Shown: piece after piece, positions 25,163 through 36,337 of the stretch
How the letters are laid out: every line of letters starts with the position of its first letter
How positions within the stretch are numbered: position 1 is the stretch's first letter
Source of the DNA: Marinobacterium_E sp035458585
GTDB taxonomy: Bacteria; Pseudomonadota; Gammaproteobacteria; Pseudomonadales; Balneatricaceae
Reading direction: 5' to 3'
Length of the DNA stretch: 64,000 bases
Assembly (NCBI GenBank): GCA_035458585.1
Contig: DATHZN010000068.1
Span: forward strand, 1 to 64,000
Translations under genes and position numbers: made by a program
The notes under the pieces: generated by a model
Database searches by the model: none
What the model saw: only the letters and a program-made list of their open reading frames with translations
Told to the model about the DNA's origin: nothing

Positions 25163-26152
25163 ATGTCGAAAAAAGTTCTTCTTCTAGGTATCAGTGCACT
25201 GGCGGGTGAGCAACTGCTAGACCTGCTTGAAGATCACCCGCTGGCGAAAGAGGTGATCTTTGAGCTCTTTGATACAGAAGAGGAGGCGGGCCGTTCGCTG
25301 ATGGTTAACGGCAGCGCTCATCGTGTGCGTCGATATGAGAGTATTGATCTAACCGACGCTAAGCTGGCGATCCTTTGTTCACCTCAGATTCCGGCTGATG
25401 TTATCAGCTCGATTGCACCGAAGGTGTCTCTATTCGATCTGCATTCGCGCGAGCAGACGGCTGGAGCTGAGCTTTTGCTATCGGGCGTGGCAAAAGCGCG
25501 TTTAGAGCTTCAGCCGGGTACACAGTTTCGTTCTCCAGAGCCTGCGCTGCTGGTGACTGCTCTGTTATTGAAAACCCTCTCGGCTGCAGCAGAACCTCTG
25601 CGAGTTACAGCCACTCTTATGCTGCCGGCCAGCCTGCATGATCAGCCGGGTATTCAGGCGCTGGCAGCAGAGACTGCACATCTGCTCAACGGCCGGGAAG
25701 CGAGCGCGAAACTGCTGGATGCGAACATGGCCTTCAACTTGATTGCTCAGCCACAGCCGGTGGATGAAAATGGGAGCCTCGGTGTTGAGCGTCTATTCGC
25801 GGAGGGACTTGCTCAACTTCTCGGCGCTGATGACCTTGAGGTTAACGCCTCTGCTGTTCAGGTACCGCTGTTTCATGGAACGGCAGTGACGTTAGCGGTA
25901 GAGCTGACAAAAGCCGTCGAACTCAATGAGCTTGTTCGTCTGATTGATCGTGAAGCGAAACTGAGGTTTTCGCCGGGTGCCTCAGCATCTACACAGTCAG
26001 CGACGGGAATTGAGGAGTGTCTGGTGTCGCGTCTACGATTTGACGCCCAAGATGCGAATGTGCTTTTGACTACTTTACTGTTTGATGAACAGCGCTTGGG
26101 GCGCGCATCTAATGCGGTCGATGCCCTGCGTGCCTTGGTGACTGCCCACTAA
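25163..26152 (+). CDS. usg: Asd-like pseudoenzyme (USG-1 family)
   Basis: A 329-residue protein with the two-domain layout of aspartate-semialdehyde dehydrogenase but without its catalytic cysteine: where Asd has GNC, this protein reads RSPEPALLV. It matches the Usg proteins found between asd and fimV or truA in Pseudomonas and enterics. The nucleotide-binding glycines are also degraded (LLGISALAGEQ). The function of Usg is unknown; a structural or regulatory partner of Asd is conceivable. The ATG at 25163 follows GGAG; an earlier in-frame codon inside the stem-loop is rejected. Confidence 0.88.
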   Translation: MSKKVLLLGISALAGEQLLDLLEDHPLAKEVIFELFDTEEEAGRSLMVNGSAHRVRRYESIDLTDAKLAILCSPQIPADVISSIAPKVSLFDLHSREQTAGAELLLSGVAKARLELQPGTQFRSPEPALLVTALLLKTLSAAAEPLRVTATLMLPASLHDQPGIQALAAETAHLLNGREASAKLLDANMAFNLIAQPQPVDENGSLGVERLFAEGLAQLLGADDLEVNASAVQVPLFHGTAVTLAVELTKAVELNELVRLIDREAKLRFSPGASASTQSATGIEECLVSRLRFDAQDANVLLTTLLFDEQRLGRASNAVDALRALVTAH

Positions 26153-26175
26153 TCCAGTCGTTTTGACATCTTTTA

Positions 26176-26207
26176 AGCGTAGCCGCGGTTAAATCCCGGG
26201 GCTCGCT
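26176..26207 (+). terminator. Possible stem-loop after usg
   Basis: AGCG-AGCC-CGG (26176-26188) pairs imperfectly with CCG-GGCT-CGCT (26196-26207) around a TTAAATC loop. No U-run follows, so the terminator role is uncertain. Confidence 0.3.
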
Positions 26208-26235
26208 TGACCGTAATCCATCTACCTACAATACT
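26207..26235 (+). promoter_or_regulatory. Candidate promoter of fimV
   Basis: TTGACC (26207-26212) and AATACT (26230-26235) are spaced by 17 bases, about 80 bases upstream of the fimV ATG. An imperfect hairpin (26262-26287, arms GCCTGTTTTTT and AAAAAAGCAGGC) follows in the leader. Confidence 0.4.
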
Positions 26236-26314
26236 TCTGATAGTTTTGCGAAACGCAACTGCCTGTTTTTTGAGAAAAAAGCAGGCTAACTGGTAAAGGA
26301 TAAGGATAGAAAAG

Positions 26315-29343
<3,029 letters not shown>

Positions 29344-29344
<1 letters not shown>

Positions 29345-30174
29345 TGAGTAATTCGCTACATCAAGAAGGGGCGACGCAAGTCGCCCTTTTTCGTTATGCC
29401 TTAGGTATAGAGTATGCCGGTGCCAGATACCACGGCTGGCAATCCCAGCGTGAAGAGCAGGTGGCAACGGTGCAGGAAACACTGGAAGAGGCACTCTCCA
29501 AAATTGCCTGTCATCCGGTCAGCGTAATTTGCGCCGGTCGCACCGATACGGGTGTCAACGGCTGCTATCAGGTGGTGCATTTCGATGCGCAGGTTGAGCG
29601 TCCGACGCGTGCCTGGGTAATGGGCACCAATACCAAGCTGCCCGATGATATCGCTGTTCTCTGGGCCAGACCGGTGAGTGATCAGTTTCATGCGCGTTTC
29701 GGAGCGATGGAGCGGCGCTATCGTTATGTGATCTACTCTGCAGAGGTTAAGCCGGCTGTGTTGAGTCGCGGCGTTACCTGGACACACAAAAAACTCTCGA
29801 TTGATCGGATGCAACAGGCAGCTGTGCATCTGGTGGGAGAGCATGACTTCACCTCTTATCGTGCAGTCGCCTGTCAGGCGAAAAGCCCGGTCAAAACAGT
29901 CAAATCGCTTGAGGTTTATCAGAGAGGTCAATTAATTGTCATTGATATCTGCGCCAATGCCTTTCTTCACCACATGGTACGCAACATCGCCGGTGTATTG
30001 ATGAAAATTGGAAGTGGTGAGGCGGAGGTTGATTGGAGTCGGGAGGTGCTCGAGGCACGGAACCGACGATTGGGGGGTGTTACTGCCCCCCCTTGGGGGC
30101 TCTATTTTGTTGATGTTAAATACCCCCAAGAGTTCGATCTACCTCCGGGTAATCAAGGTCCGTTTTTCCTGTAA
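29344..30174 (+). CDS. truA: tRNA pseudouridine(38-40) synthase TruA
   Basis: A 276-residue enzyme that makes pseudouridine at positions 38-40 of the tRNA anticodon arm. The catalytic aspartate is in CAGRTDTGVNG (about 61-71). Other family blocks are ALGIEYAGARYHGWQSQ, HARFGAMERRYRYVIY and FLHHMVRNIAGVLMKIG. The ATG overlaps the last base of the fimV stop (TAATG), so the genes are coupled. The first 16 codons contain a terminator-like hairpin, but the family N-terminus does not permit a later start, because the conserved LGIEY begins right after it. Confidence 0.96.
29366..29391 (+). terminator. Intrinsic-terminator-like hairpin within the first codons of truA
   Basis: GGGCGAC (29369-29375) pairs with GTCGCCC (29380-29386) around a GCAA tetraloop. 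The stem is extended by A-T pairs on the A-rich left flank and followed by a T-run to 29391. It has all the marks of a Rho-independent terminator for fimV but lies inside the truA reading frame. Confidence 0.7.
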
Positions 30175-30346
30175 GAGGTTCAGGGGAGCGCACTCAGTCT
30201 CTGCCCCTTAACTTGCTTAGAAAGAGGGCCCCGCTTTAGGCTCTATGAATGTTTGTTTGTGCAACGAGGCTAGCATTCCCAAGGATGAGTGCTTTCGCTC
30301 CGAGGCGAGCTAAGTTAATATATTGCCTTAGTTTTTTGGCGCCAGA

Positions 30347-30982
30347 GTGCTTGGTTTGAAAACACGAGTTAAGATTTGCGGTATCACCCGAATTGAGGAC
30401 GCTCTGGCGGCCGCAGATTCGGGTGCTGATGCGCTCGGATTTGTCTTTTATGCCAAGAGCCCTCGCGCTATTTCAGTTGCAGATGCTGCTGAGATTATTG
30501 CAAAACTGCCCGCCTTCGTTACCAGCGTTGCGTTGTTTGTTGATGCTGAAGTTGACTTCATACGGCAGGTAATTGACTCCACAGGGGTAGACCTGCTGCA
30601 GTTTCATGGCATGGAGTCAGCTGAGCAGTGTGCGCAGTTTTCTCGCCCATATATCAAAGCGTTGCGAATGAAGCCCGATTTAGATCTAAACCAACAGATG
30701 CTCGCGTACCCATGCGCGAGGGGTGTGTTGCTTGATGCCTACACACCGGGTACACCCGGTGGTACGGGCGAGCAATTTGACTGGTCGCGAATCCCGGCCG
30801 ACAAGGCCGCCGGCATCACGCTGGCGGGCGGTTTGGATTGCACCAATGTCGCCAGGGCAGTCAGTCTGGTGCGGCCTTACGCTGTCGATGTTAGCGGCGG
30901 TGTGGAGCAGTCGAAGGGAATCAAGGACGCCAAAAAAATAGAACAATTTATTGCTGAGGTACACCGTGTCAACTATAGCTGA
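30347..30982 (+). CDS. trpF: Phosphoribosylanthranilate isomerase
   Basis: A 211-residue (beta/alpha)8 isomerase of tryptophan synthesis that converts phosphoribosylanthranilate to CdRP. The catalytic cysteine is in VKICGITR and the catalytic aspartate in LLDAYTPGTPGGTG. Phosphate-binding GG motifs (LAGGLDCTNV, DVSGGVEQSKG) are present. A GTG at 30347 is used as the start; a TTG at 30356 with AGAG upstream would give the more usual N-terminus MKTRVKICG and may be the real one. trpB overlaps its end. trpF, trpB and trpA form a trp operon without trpEGDC nearby. Confidence 0.95.
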   Translation: MLGLKTRVKICGITRIEDALAAADSGADALGFVFYAKSPRAISVADAAEIIAKLPAFVTSVALFVDAEVDFIRQVIDSTGVDLLQFHGMESAEQCAQFSRPYIKALRMKPDLDLNQQMLAYPCARGVLLDAYTPGTPGGTGEQFDWSRIPADKAAGITLAGGLDCTNVARAVSLVRPYAVDVSGGVEQSKGIKDAKKIEQFIAEVHRVNYS

Positions 30983-32186
30983 GCAGACTACACACATTGA
31001 GATGCCGGATGCCAATGGTCATTTTGGAATTCATGGCGGGCGCTTTGTCTCCGAGACCCTGATGGGCGCTCTTGAGGAGCTCGAGGCACTTTATGACAAG
31101 CTAAGTAAAGACCCTGAGTTTCAAGCTGAGTTCGATAAGGACCTAGCGCACTACGTTGGCCGTCCCTCACCTCTATACCACGCTGAACGCCTGAGTGCGC
31201 ATTGTGGTGGTGCACAGATATGGCTCAAACGTGAAGATCTCAACCACACTGGTGCACACAAGGTTAATAACACCATTGGTCAGGCGCTCCTGGCAAAATA
31301 TATGGGTAAACCTCGCGTCATTGCAGAGACCGGAGCGGGTCAGCATGGGGTTGCATCTGCAACCGTTGCAGCGCGTCTGGGTCTTGAGTGCAAAGTATAC
31401 ATGGGGGAAGAGGATGTTCGTCGCCAGGCGCTGAACGTGTACCGCATGCGCTTGCTGGGTGCTGAGGTTATACCCGTCACTTCTGGTACTCGTACGCTTA
31501 AAGATGCCATGAATGAAGCGATGCGTGACTGGGTCACCAACGTGGATAACACTTACTACATCATCGGGACAGCCGCTGGCCCACACCCTTACCCGAAACT
31601 GGTGCGTGACTTCCAGTCGGTCATTGGACGTGAAACCAAGCAACAGTCAATGGCGCAGATTGGTCGATTGCCAGATGCTGTTGTCGCTTGCGTAGGAGGC
31701 GGTTCAAATGCCATTGGTATGTTCTACCCCTTTATGGATGATCTTGAGACTCGCATGATCGGTGTAGAGGCGGGCGGTTTCGGTTTGGAAACTGGTAAGC
31801 ACGCGGCACCACTTACAGCAGGTCGTCCGGGTGTCCTGCATGGCATGCGCACCTATCTGATGGAAGATGATGCGGGTCAGATTCTGGGCACTCACTCCGT
31901 CTCGGCTGGCCTGGATTACCCAGGTGTGGGGCCGGAACACAGTTACCTCAAGGATATAGGTCGTGCCGAATATGTGGCAGCGACAGATGACGAAGCGATG
32001 GATGGATTCCGCAAACTGACTCAGATCGAAGGTATCATGCCAGCACTGGAAACGGCTCACGCCGTCGCGTATGCAATGAAGATGGCGAAAGAGATGTCTC
32101 CAGATCAAGTGATCGTGGTGAATCTCTCGGGTCGCGGTGATAAAGATATACACACCGTCGCGCAGATCGACGGTCTAGAGATGTAA
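30966..32186 (+). CDS. trpB: Tryptophan synthase beta chain
   Basis: A 406-residue PLP enzyme that condenses indole with serine. The PLP lysine is in LNHTGAHKVNN, the phosphate-binding loop in CVGGGSNAIGMF, and the C-terminal signature in VVNLSGRGDKDI. I use the GTG at 30966, which follows GAGGT by six bases and overlaps the trpF end by 17 bases; an upstream in-frame TTG at 30951 is less likely. Confidence 0.97.
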   Translation: MSTIAEQTTHIEMPDANGHFGIHGGRFVSETLMGALEELEALYDKLSKDPEFQAEFDKDLAHYVGRPSPLYHAERLSAHCGGAQIWLKREDLNHTGAHKVNNTIGQALLAKYMGKPRVIAETGAGQHGVASATVAARLGLECKVYMGEEDVRRQALNVYRMRLLGAEVIPVTSGTRTLKDAMNEAMRDWVTNVDNTYYIIGTAAGPHPYPKLVRDFQSVIGRETKQQSMAQIGRLPDAVVACVGGGSNAIGMFYPFMDDLETRMIGVEAGGFGLETGKHAAPLTAGRPGVLHGMRTYLMEDDAGQILGTHSVSAGLDYPGVGPEHSYLKDIGRAEYVAATDDEAMDGFRKLTQIEGIMPALETAHAVAYAMKMAKEMSPDQVIVVNLSGRGDKDIHTVAQIDGLEM

Positions 32187-32206
32187 GGCAGAGGGAAAAG
32201 AGACGA

Positions 32207-33013
32207 ATGAATCGTATTGAAGCGCGCTTTAACCAGCTCAAAGCCGATGGCCGCAAAGCGATCATCCCGTTCGTGACGGCGGGTGATTCGCAACCATCAG
32301 TGACAGTGCCACTGATGCATGCGCTGGTTGAAGCGGGCGCCGACGTTATCGAACTGGGCGTCCCTTTCTCCGATCCGATGGCAGACGGCCCCGTGATACA
32401 GCTGGCCTGCGAGCGGTCGCTGATGCACGGCACGCGTTTGCTTGATGTACTTGATATGGTAGCTGAGTTCCGCCAGCAGGACACTGAGACGCCGATTGTG
32501 TTGATGGGTTACCTAAACCCGGTAGAGGCGATTGGATATGAGAACTTTGCTCAGCGAGCGAAGGCTGCTGGCGTGGACGGAGTGTTAACAGTTGATCTGC
32601 CGCCTGTCGAGTCTGAAGGCTTGATGAGTGCCATGAAAGAGCAGGGGTTGGATATTATCTTCCTGATTGCTCCGACTACCTCGCCAGCGCGTCGTAAGGC
32701 GATTTGTGAACAGGGTTCAGGCTACCTCTACTATGTGTCAGTCAAAGGCGTCACAGGATCATCAGCACTTAACGTTGATGAAGTAGCAGACTACATCAAC
32801 GATATGCGTCAGGATACGGATTTGCCACTGTGCGTGGGTTTCGGAATCCGCGATGGTGCCACTGCAAAGGCCGTTTGTCAGGTGGCAGACGGCGCCATTG
32901 TTGGTAGTGTATTGGTCAATCGGATTGCTGAACTGGCGAACAAACCGGATGAGATTCCCAGCGCGGTTGCAGCAATTATCAGTGAGATGCGTAGCGCAGT
33001 AGACGCTGCCTGA
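32207..33013 (+). CDS. trpA: Tryptophan synthase alpha chain
   Basis: A 268-residue TIM-barrel subunit that cleaves indole-3-glycerol phosphate and channels indole to TrpB. The catalytic Glu and Asp are in DVIELGVPFSDPMADGP, and the phosphate-binding glycine motif is in CVGFGIRDG. An AGAGGG-like site precedes the ATG, 20 bases after trpB. Confidence 0.97.
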   Translation: MNRIEARFNQLKADGRKAIIPFVTAGDSQPSVTVPLMHALVEAGADVIELGVPFSDPMADGPVIQLACERSLMHGTRLLDVLDMVAEFRQQDTETPIVLMGYLNPVEAIGYENFAQRAKAAGVDGVLTVDLPPVESEGLMSAMKEQGLDIIFLIAPTTSPARRKAICEQGSGYLYYVSVKGVTGSSALNVDEVADYINDMRQDTDLPLCVGFGIRDGATAKAVCQVADGAIVGSVLVNRIAELANKPDEIPSAVAAIISEMRSAVDAA

Positions 33014-33030
33014 TAGGATCGGGAATAGAG

Positions 33031-33906
33031 ATGAGTAACTGGTTAGAGAAGATCGTACCGAATCTGGTGCGCTCTGAAAAAAAGCGTAACAGCATTCCTG
33101 AAGGACTCTGGGAGAAGTGCCCGAAATGCGAGGCAGTACTCTACAAGCCGGAGCTTGAAAAGCATCTGTCAGTCTGTCCCAAATGTGATCATCACATGCG
33201 TATTGGCGCGCGTGTCCGTCTGCTGCAGTTCCTCGATACCGATACAGGCGTAGAGTTGGCGGCCGAGATTGAGCCAATTGATCGTCTAAAATTTAAAGAC
33301 TCAAAGAAGTATAAGGATCGTTTGACAGCGGCACAGCGAGATACCGGCGAAACTGACGCTTTGATTGCTATGCGCGGTATGCTTGAATCTAATCCTGTGG
33401 TCACTGTAGCCTTTGAGTTCCGTTTTATGGGTGGATCCATGGGTACTGTGGTTGGCGAACGTTTTGTCCGCGCCGCAGAAGTTGCGCTGGCTGAGCGCAT
33501 CCCTCTTATCTGCTTCTCTGCATCGGGCGGGGCACGGATGCAGGAGGCCCTCTTCTCCCTGATGCAGATGGCTCGTACCAGTGCCATTCTTGAAAAGATG
33601 CGTAAGGCGGGAGTTCCGTTTATTTCTGTGCTCACTGACCCCGTATACGGCGGCGTGTCAGCTTCGTTGGCCATGTTGGGCGACCTTAATGTTGCTGAGC
33701 CACGTGCACTAGTTGGTTTTGCCGGCCCGCGTGTAATTGAGCAGACAGTCCGCGAAAAGCTACCAGAGGGGTTCCAGCGTTCTGAATTCCTACTAGAGCA
33801 CGGGCAGGTGGATATGATTATCCATCGCAAAGAGATGCGTGAACGACTGGCAAAAATGCTTCGCCAGTTCCAGGGGCTACCAGCGCAAATAAGCGAAAGC
33901 GCCTGA
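33031..33906 (+). CDS. accD: Acetyl-CoA carboxylase carboxyltransferase subunit beta
   Basis: A 291-residue beta subunit of the carboxyltransferase that transfers carboxyl from biotin to acetyl-CoA to make malonyl-CoA. The N-terminal zinc ribbon is complete, with CPKCE (about 30-34) and CPKCD (about 49-53). The crotonase-like core shows FSASGGARMQEALFSLMQMA and DPVYGGVSASLAMLGD. It lies 17 bases after trpA and ahead of folC, as in Pseudomonas. Confidence 0.97.
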   Translation: MSNWLEKIVPNLVRSEKKRNSIPEGLWEKCPKCEAVLYKPELEKHLSVCPKCDHHMRIGARVRLLQFLDTDTGVELAAEIEPIDRLKFKDSKKYKDRLTAAQRDTGETDALIAMRGMLESNPVVTVAFEFRFMGGSMGTVVGERFVRAAEVALAERIPLICFSASGGARMQEALFSLMQMARTSAILEKMRKAGVPFISVLTDPVYGGVSASLAMLGDLNVAEPRALVGFAGPRVIEQTVREKLPEGFQRSEFLLEHGQVDMIIHRKEMRERLAKMLRQFQGLPAQISESA

Positions 33907-33925
33907 ATCCGAGAGGGCTTCTCGA

Positions 33926-35185
33926 GTGTCTGACCAGCTGAATCTCGAACAGTGGCTCGCCCGTATCGAGGCAGGGCACCCGACTGAGATCGATATGGGG
34001 CTTGAGCGTGTTGCCGAGGTGGCTCGTGCGATGCGCTTCAATTTTGGTCGGGCTAAAGTGATCAGCGTTGCCGGTACCAACGGCAAGGGCTCTACCACCA
34101 CGATGCTCGATGCGATTCTACGTGCCTCCGGTGCTCGTACAGGCCTTTACACTTCACCCCATTTTTTACGCTACAACGAACGTATTCAGGTACAGGGAGA
34201 GCCCGTATCTGACGCGCGCATATGTGAAGCTTTTTCACTTATAGATCAAACACGTAGAAGCACCTCTTTAACCTATTTTGAATTTGGCACGCTCGCAGCA
34301 CTGCAGATCTTTGCCCAGTCTGACCTAGACTACCTGATACTTGAAGTTGGTTTGGGTGGACGCCTGGATGCGGTGAACATTGTCGATGCTGATGCAGCGA
34401 TCCTAACCAGCGTGGCACTCGACCATACCGAGTGGCTCGGCGATACACTGGAGCAGATTGGATTTGAAAAGGCGGGTATTTTTCGTTCTGGCAAACCCGC
34501 CATCTGCGGTCTCTCTCAGCCTCCTGCCAGTGTTATTGAGCATGCGGCTGCTGTTGGTGCAGAGCTCTTGCGTCGTGGGGTCGATTTTGACCTCGTGCAT
34601 GAGGGCGATCTCTGGAGCTGGCATGGACAGGATGCTCAGGGTGCGGCATTGAGCTATGAACATCTACCCAGGCCCAATCTTCCGCTGGCAAATGCCCCGA
34701 GTGTTCTGCAAACGCTTGCTTTGGTCGCGCCTGACGTCGGGATCGATGCGATTAGAACAGGTCTGCTCAGCGCACAGATGATGGGTCGTATGCAGCTTAC
34801 ACAGCTTGGTCAAACGCCAATGATTCTGGATGTCGCGCACAATCCAGAGGCGGCAAACTATTTGGCTTTGCGTATTCAGGATCTTCAGATCAGTGGTAAG
34901 GTCCGTATCGTCCTGGGAATGTTAAGTGATAAGGACCGCGCCTCAGTAATAGCCAGCTTAGATGCGGTGATTGATGATTGGCATCTGGTCTCGCTGCAGG
35001 GGCCCAGAGCAAGTACGGCAGAACAGTTGCAAGCATTCCTGTCATCTCCTGCATCAAAACATGCTAATGTTGCCAGTGCCCTTGAAGCGGTTGCCGCCAC
35101 TGCCAACTCTGAGGATCTGGTGTTGGTCTGTGGGTCTTTCTTAACAGTCACGGAGGCACTTGAGTGGCTGATGCAGCGGGCTTAA
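33926..35185 (+). CDS. folC: Bifunctional folylpolyglutamate/dihydrofolate synthase
   Basis: A 419-residue Mur-ligase-like enzyme that adds glutamate to dihydropteroate and tetrahydrofolates. The ATP-binding loop is SVAGTNGKGSTTTML (about 50-64), followed by the Mur-family blocks LTYFEFGTLAAL, EVGLGGRLDAVN and ILDVAHNPEAA. The GTG at 33926 has a GAGAGGG site upstream. Its 3' end overlaps the dedD start by 22 bases. Confidence 0.96.
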   Translation: MSDQLNLEQWLARIEAGHPTEIDMGLERVAEVARAMRFNFGRAKVISVAGTNGKGSTTTMLDAILRASGARTGLYTSPHFLRYNERIQVQGEPVSDARICEAFSLIDQTRRSTSLTYFEFGTLAALQIFAQSDLDYLILEVGLGGRLDAVNIVDADAAILTSVALDHTEWLGDTLEQIGFEKAGIFRSGKPAICGLSQPPASVIEHAAAVGAELLRRGVDFDLVHEGDLWSWHGQDAQGAALSYEHLPRPNLPLANAPSVLQTLALVAPDVGIDAIRTGLLSAQMMGRMQLTQLGQTPMILDVAHNPEAANYLALRIQDLQISGKVRIVLGMLSDKDRASVIASLDAVIDDWHLVSLQGPRASTAEQLQAFLSSPASKHANVASALEAVAATANSEDLVLVCGSFLTVTEALEWLMQRA

Positions 35186-35742
35186 GAGCAGTTCTAAGAC
35201 GTCGTTTAATCGGCGCACTGGCGCTTGTCATTATATCACTGGCCGTATCACCTCTGCTGTTCGATGCAGCGGGTTACCGCGAGCGGCAGTTGGTTAACCG
35301 TATCCCACCAGCACCCAAGCCGTTCGCGCCCATAGAGGTGAATGCAGCAAGCATTGAGGCTCAAGTAGATTTGGTCAATGCTGCCCCAGCGGATCCGATA
35401 GAGCCTGTAAACCTTGAACCCTTACCTGAAATGCTCGAACAGAAGCTCAACCTGGTTGATCCGGGGCCCACTCCGGCGGCTGATACCCCAGGACTTGATC
35501 AGGATGGTTTGCCAGTTGCGTGGGGCTTGCAGCTTGCGAGTTTCAGAGATGAACGCAATGCCAGAGCTCTGCAAGCTGATCTGCTCAAGGATGGTTACAA
35601 AGTTTATATACGGCGTTCTGACTCGCTTGTACGAGTCTATATAGGGCCAGAGATGCAACGTACGCGGCTGGAAACCTTGAAAGAGAGTATCAAAAGTAAG
35701 TACTCGTTAGATGGGATGATCACCCGATTTAGCGTTGAATAG
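35164..35742 (+). CDS. dedD: SPOR-domain cell-division protein, DedD-like
   Basis: A 192-residue protein with one N-terminal membrane helix (about 14-34), a proline-rich periplasmic linker, and a C-terminal SPOR domain (about 118-190, including AWGLQLASFRDERNARAL and VRVYIGPEM). SPOR domains bind denuded septal peptidoglycan, and DedD helps constriction in E. coli. The GTG at 35164 follows GGAGG by seven bases inside the end of folC, so the two are coupled. Confidence 0.9.
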   Translation: MADAAGLRAVLRRRLIGALALVIISLAVSPLLFDAAGYRERQLVNRIPPAPKPFAPIEVNAASIEAQVDLVNAAPADPIEPVNLEPLPEMLEQKLNLVDPGPTPAADTPGLDQDGLPVAWGLQLASFRDERNARALQADLLKDGYKVYIRRSDSLVRVYIGPEMQRTRLETLKESIKSKYSLDGMITRFSVE

Positions 35743-35803
35743 TGCATTGGGTTCGCCGTTAGGCTCTGCTAAAATAACGTCTGAATTTCACTGAGACACA
35801 TAG

Positions 35804-36304
35804 ATGAATTGGACAGATTGGGTGATTATCGGGATTATCGCCCTGTCAGGTTTGCTGAGCCTAAAACGCGGTTTTATGCGCGAGGCTATGTCACTGATTA
35901 GCTGGATAGTTGCGTTCATTCTGGCAAGGCTCTTTTCTGGTGTACTCAGCACTCACCTTGTTCCTTTTCTTCCCGATCCAGCGGCGGCTATGATGGCCGC
36001 CTTCGCTATTCTGTTTGTAGCGACATTACTGGTCTGTTCTCTGATTCAAATGCTGATCATTGCGCTCGTGCGTGCGACCGGTCTTTCGGCGACTGATAGA
36101 CTCCTAGGCGTTGGCTTCGGTGTAGTTCGCGGCGGGCTAGTGGTAGTGGTGATCGTAGCACTACTTCGTATGACCCCGGTTGCAACCAACGAGTGGTGGC
36201 AATCTTCCAACCTGATACCGCACTTCGTGCTGCTAGAGGGTTGGACAAAAGATATGGCGAAGCAGTTAGGTATGGCGATCTGGGATGTAAGCAGTTCCGG
36301 CTGA
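35804..36304 (+). CDS. cvpA: CvpA family membrane protein
   Basis: A 166-residue inner-membrane protein with four predicted helices and the family N-terminus MNWTDWVIIGIIALSGLLSL, then KRGFMREA. CvpA is needed for colicin V export in E. coli and more generally affects envelope homeostasis and bile tolerance; the mechanism is unknown. It precedes purF, its usual position in Gammaproteobacteria. Confidence 0.93.
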   Translation: MNWTDWVIIGIIALSGLLSLKRGFMREAMSLISWIVAFILARLFSGVLSTHLVPFLPDPAAAMMAAFAILFVATLLVCSLIQMLIIALVRATGLSATDRLLGVGFGVVRGGLVVVVIVALLRMTPVATNEWWQSSNLIPHFVLLEGWTKDMAKQLGMAIWDVSSSG

Positions 36305-36337
36305 GCCTGTTGATACAGTTGTTAGAGGTTAAACCCC

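Noticed and set aside
30175..30346. Tryptophan attenuator before trpF
   Set aside because: I found no leader peptide with tandem Trp codons and no terminator with a T-run in this gap.
31173..31643. 156-residue leftward frame inside trpB
   Set aside because: Antisense to an intact tryptophan synthase beta gene.
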